The notes beneath the pieces are model-generated. The model saw only the letters and a program-made list of their open reading frames with translations. It had not been told where the DNA came from and did no database searches. From DATJUF01 sp035524095 (GTDB lineage: Bacteria > Desulfobacterota > Binatia > Binatales > Binataceae), in contig DATKPK010000180.1 in assembly GCA_035524095.1 (NCBI GenBank), positions 1-64,000 of the forward strand: DNA of 64,000 bases. The letters are read 5' to 3'. The translations under genes and the position numbers were made by a program. Shown piece after piece: positions 62,325 through 64,000 of this stretch (positions within the stretch are counted from its first letter, which is position 1; every line of letters begins with the position of its first letter).

Positions 62325-62972
62325 TCATCCCCGCCCCGCCTCCACGTATTGCAACGCACGCACATAGTCGGCCGGCGTATTCACATTCAACAGGCTCAGA
62401 AGCTCCGGGTCGCGTGGGCGAAGCTCCGCTTCGCCCATGCGACGAACGTGGAGGCGCAGCGCGAGCGCCGTCAGGCGCCGCTCGCCCTCCGCCTCCATCG
62501 CGCGCAGCGCGGCTCCAGCCGCTGCACGCCGATAACCGGCGTGCAGCGGCTGGAGCCGCGCGCCAACCTCGGGAATCACAGCATCGTAACCGCCGAGCAT
62601 CGCGCACAGCGCATGTGCGAGCGCGCCATTCAGCAGTGGCAAATCGCAGGAGCAAGCGAATACGGCAGGACACTGCGCATACGTCATCCCGCGAGCGAGC
62701 GCACTCACCGGCCCTTGATATGGCTGCTCGTCGTTGAGGATGGTTACGCGTGCGGACGAATTGGTCATGAGCGGCGCGGGCGACTCTTCTACCAGAGCAC
62801 CAGCCACCACGATCAGGTCGTCAAAATAATCCGCCAGTTGGCCGACAATTCGTTCGAGAATCGTCACACCACCGAACGGTAATGACGCCTTGCTGCGGCC
62901 CATCCGCGAGCTACGGCCGCCTGCCAGAATTATTGCACTCGCCGAACCTGAACTGTCGCTGCCGATTTTAAT
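62325..62972 (-). CDS. mobA: Molybdenum cofactor guanylyltransferase-like, probable AUU start
   Basis: A nucleotidyltransferase with the MobA signature: ILAGGRSSRMGRSKASLPFGG, then CSCDLPLLN and LLNVNTPADY. It should transfer GMP to molybdopterin to make the bis-MGD cofactor. The first ATG in frame (62903) lies inside the essential GGRSSRMG loop, so it cannot be the real start. Upstream there is no ATG, GTG or TTG before an in-frame stop 18 nt above an ATT at 62970-62972, which has GGAG eight bases upstream. I therefore place the start at that ATT, giving 215 residues. A sequencing error is the alternative. Confidence 0.8.
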   Translation of the reverse strand: MKIGSDSSGSASAIILAGGRSSRMGRSKASLPFGGVTILERIVGQLADYFDDLIVVAGALVEESPAPLMTNSSARVTILNDEQPYQGPVSALARGMTYAQCPAVFACSCDLPLLNGALAHALCAMLGGYDAVIPEVGARLQPLHAGYRRAAAGAALRAMEAEGERRLTALALRLHVRRMGEAELRPRDPELLSLLNVNTPADYVRALQYVEAGRG

Positions 62973-62984
62973 CCTTGCCGCTCC
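62970..62984 (-). promoter_or_regulatory. Shine-Dalgarno GGAG and AUU start of mobA
   Basis: On the minus strand GGAG (plus positions 62981-62984) is followed by eight bases and then ATT (62970-62972), the ideal spacing for a start codon. No canonical start codon occurs between the upstream in-frame TAA and the conserved LAGG motif. Confidence 0.6.
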
Positions 62985-63047
62985 AGGTTATTCCATCAGG
63001 CCAGTCTATAATCCTTGTCGTTGCCCGATCTAAAGTTAGCACACCTC

Positions 63048-63085
63048 GAAAAATGAGTGAGGCGCCCAGTTCGGACGCCCCACTC
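63048..63085 (-). terminator. Intrinsic terminator of the aldehyde dehydrogenase gene
   Basis: On the minus strand: stem GAGTG-x-GGCG with CGCC-x-CACTC (one mismatch, 63055-63085), then ATTTTTCG, about 40 nt after the stop of the aldehyde dehydrogenase gene. The T-tract is on the minus strand, so it belongs to that gene. Confidence 0.75.
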
Positions 63086-63122
63086 GATTCGTAGCGATTA
63101 GGCGGCCACCCGCCAGATGCGT

Positions 63123-64000
63123 CTACAGTTTGATATAGACCGACTTGATCTGCGTGTAGAGATCAATCGCATACTTTCCGAGTTCGCGGCCGAAACCTGA
63201 CTCCTTGTAGCCGCCGAACGGCGAAATCGGATCGAGCACGCTATAGCAGTTGACCCATACGGTGCCGGCCTTGAGCGCCCGCGCTACCTTATGCGCCCGG
63301 CTCACGTCGCTGGTCCACACCGCCGCAGCGAGACCATAAGTGGTGTCGTTGCCTTGGAAGACTGCGTCGTTCTCGTCCTTGAACGGGATCGCTGCCGCGA
63401 CAGGTCCAAAGATCTCCTCGCGCGCAATCTTCATCGTGTTGTTGACGTCGGTAAAGACCGTCGGTTTGACGAAATAGCCGCGTTCCTGATTGCCCGCTTC
63501 GCCTCCAGCTTTGACCCGCGCGCCTTCGCCTTTGCCGGATTCGAGATAGCCGAGGACGCGCTCGTGCTGTTCCTTGGAGACCAGCGGACCCATCCTGGTG
63601 CCCGGATCGAGCGGATTGCCGAGTTTGATCCCATTGGCCATCTCGGAAAGCTGTTCGGTAAACTGATCGTAGATGCCCTGCTGCACGAACACGCGCGAGC
63701 CAGCGCAGCAGACTTGTCCCTGATTAAGGAAGATGCCCATCATCGATCCGAATGCCGCCTGCTTCATATCGGCATCCGGGAAGATGATATTCGGCGACTT
63801 GCCGCCGAGTTCGAGTGAGACGCGCTTCAGATTGCCTGCTGAGGCCTTCAGGATAATCTTGCCGACCTCGCCCGAACCTGTGAACGCGACCTTGTCGATA
63901 TCGGGATGCTCGGCGATTGAACTGCCGGCACCCGGGCCAAACCCCGTAATGATATTCACGACGCCTTCAGGCAGGCCGGATTCAAGGATCAATTCACCCA
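63123..64000 (-). CDS. Aldehyde dehydrogenase, 5' end cut by the window
   Basis: The C-terminal 290 or so residues of an ALDH-superfamily enzyme; the frame runs off the right edge, so the N-terminus is outside. Visible motifs: ESGLPEGVVNIITGFGP, AFTGSGEVGKII, the catalytic Glu in LELGGKSPNIIF, the catalytic Cys in NQGQVCCAGSR and GPVAAAIPFKDENDAV, ending PFGGYKESGFGRELG. It oxidises an aldehyde to an acid with NAD(P). The pattern fits betaine- or general aldehyde dehydrogenases; the substrate is unknown. A terminator follows. Confidence 0.93.
   Translation of the reverse strand, partial: GELILESGLPEGVVNIITGFGPGAGSSIAEHPDIDKVAFTGSGEVGKIILKASAGNLKRVSLELGGKSPNIIFPDADMKQAAFGSMMGIFLNQGQVCCAGSRVFVQQGIYDQFTEQLSEMANGIKLGNPLDPGTRMGPLVSKEQHERVLGYLESGKGEGARVKAGGEAGNQERGYFVKPTVFTDVNNTMKIAREEIFGPVAAAIPFKDENDAVFQGNDTTYGLAAAVWTSDVSRAHKVARALKAGTVWVNCYSVLDPISPFGGYKESGFGRELGKYAIDLYTQIKSVYIKL

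Overview
The window is one compact 64 kb stretch of a moderately GC-rich Gram-negative genome with about 50 protein genes. I found no rRNA, tRNA, CRISPR array, insertion sequence or prophage. The gene mix (split-subunit glycine decarboxylase, paired DUF507 genes, a DUF748/AsmA-like envelope protein, AmgK/MurU wall recycling, many CoA, aromatic and C1 enzymes, and a methanethiol-oxidase-like SBP56 protein) suggests an uncultured deltaproteobacterium-like lineage such as Candidatus Binatota. That placement is an inference from gene content, not a search result.

Layout. 1-6.2 kb: the end of a CAP-domain protein, a luciferase-like flavin monooxygenase, an alpha/beta hydrolase, a cyclophilin, a PHP phosphoesterase and an orphan DNA methyltransferase. 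6.4-14.2 kb: a GAF-containing PEP phosphotransferase (PtsP), a membrane-anchored B12/radical SAM protein ending in a strong terminator, two DUF507 genes, and a CIRCE-controlled groES-groEL operon. 14.3-21.8 kb: a low-complexity secreted protein and an AddB-AddA-type helicase-nuclease pair, both with Fe-S nuclease domains. 21.9-31 kb: AmgK-MurU, a cytochrome c operon, BolA-Grx4, DoxX, an SBP56/membrane-protein operon and two tandem ICMT-like methyltransferases. 31-36.7 kb: a giant DUF748 protein, an alkyladenine glycosylase and a secreted repeat protein.

36.8-41.3 kb: an aromatic/CoA-type operon (crotonase, HCCA isomerase-like protein, atypical SDR) divergent from an HxlR regulator, followed by a small membrane protein and a metallo-beta-lactamase-fold hydrolase. 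41.7-46.5 kb: the conserved prkA-yeaH-spoVR stress module with hairpins in both gene junctions. 46.6-57.7 kb: a class III aminotransferase, a GH88-like hydrolase with dienelactone hydrolase, DedA, a carboxymuconolactone decarboxylase-like protein, a CaiB transferase, an FAH-family protein, a lipoprotein, a KimA-like transporter and FolD. 57.8-64 kb: gcvT-gcvPA-gcvPB without gcvH, a DUF4279-like gene, mobA with an apparent AUU start, and the C-terminal part of an aldehyde dehydrogenase.

FolD, the glycine cleavage genes and the SBP56 protein together point to active one-carbon metabolism. I see no clearly new multi-gene system. The observations I would follow up first are the mobA AUU start with an ideal Shine-Dalgarno, the SBP56 operon with a translationally coupled membrane partner, the HxlR operator cluster, the glycine cleavage operon lacking gcvH, the hairpin-punctuated stress operon, and the short dispersed intergenic repeat.
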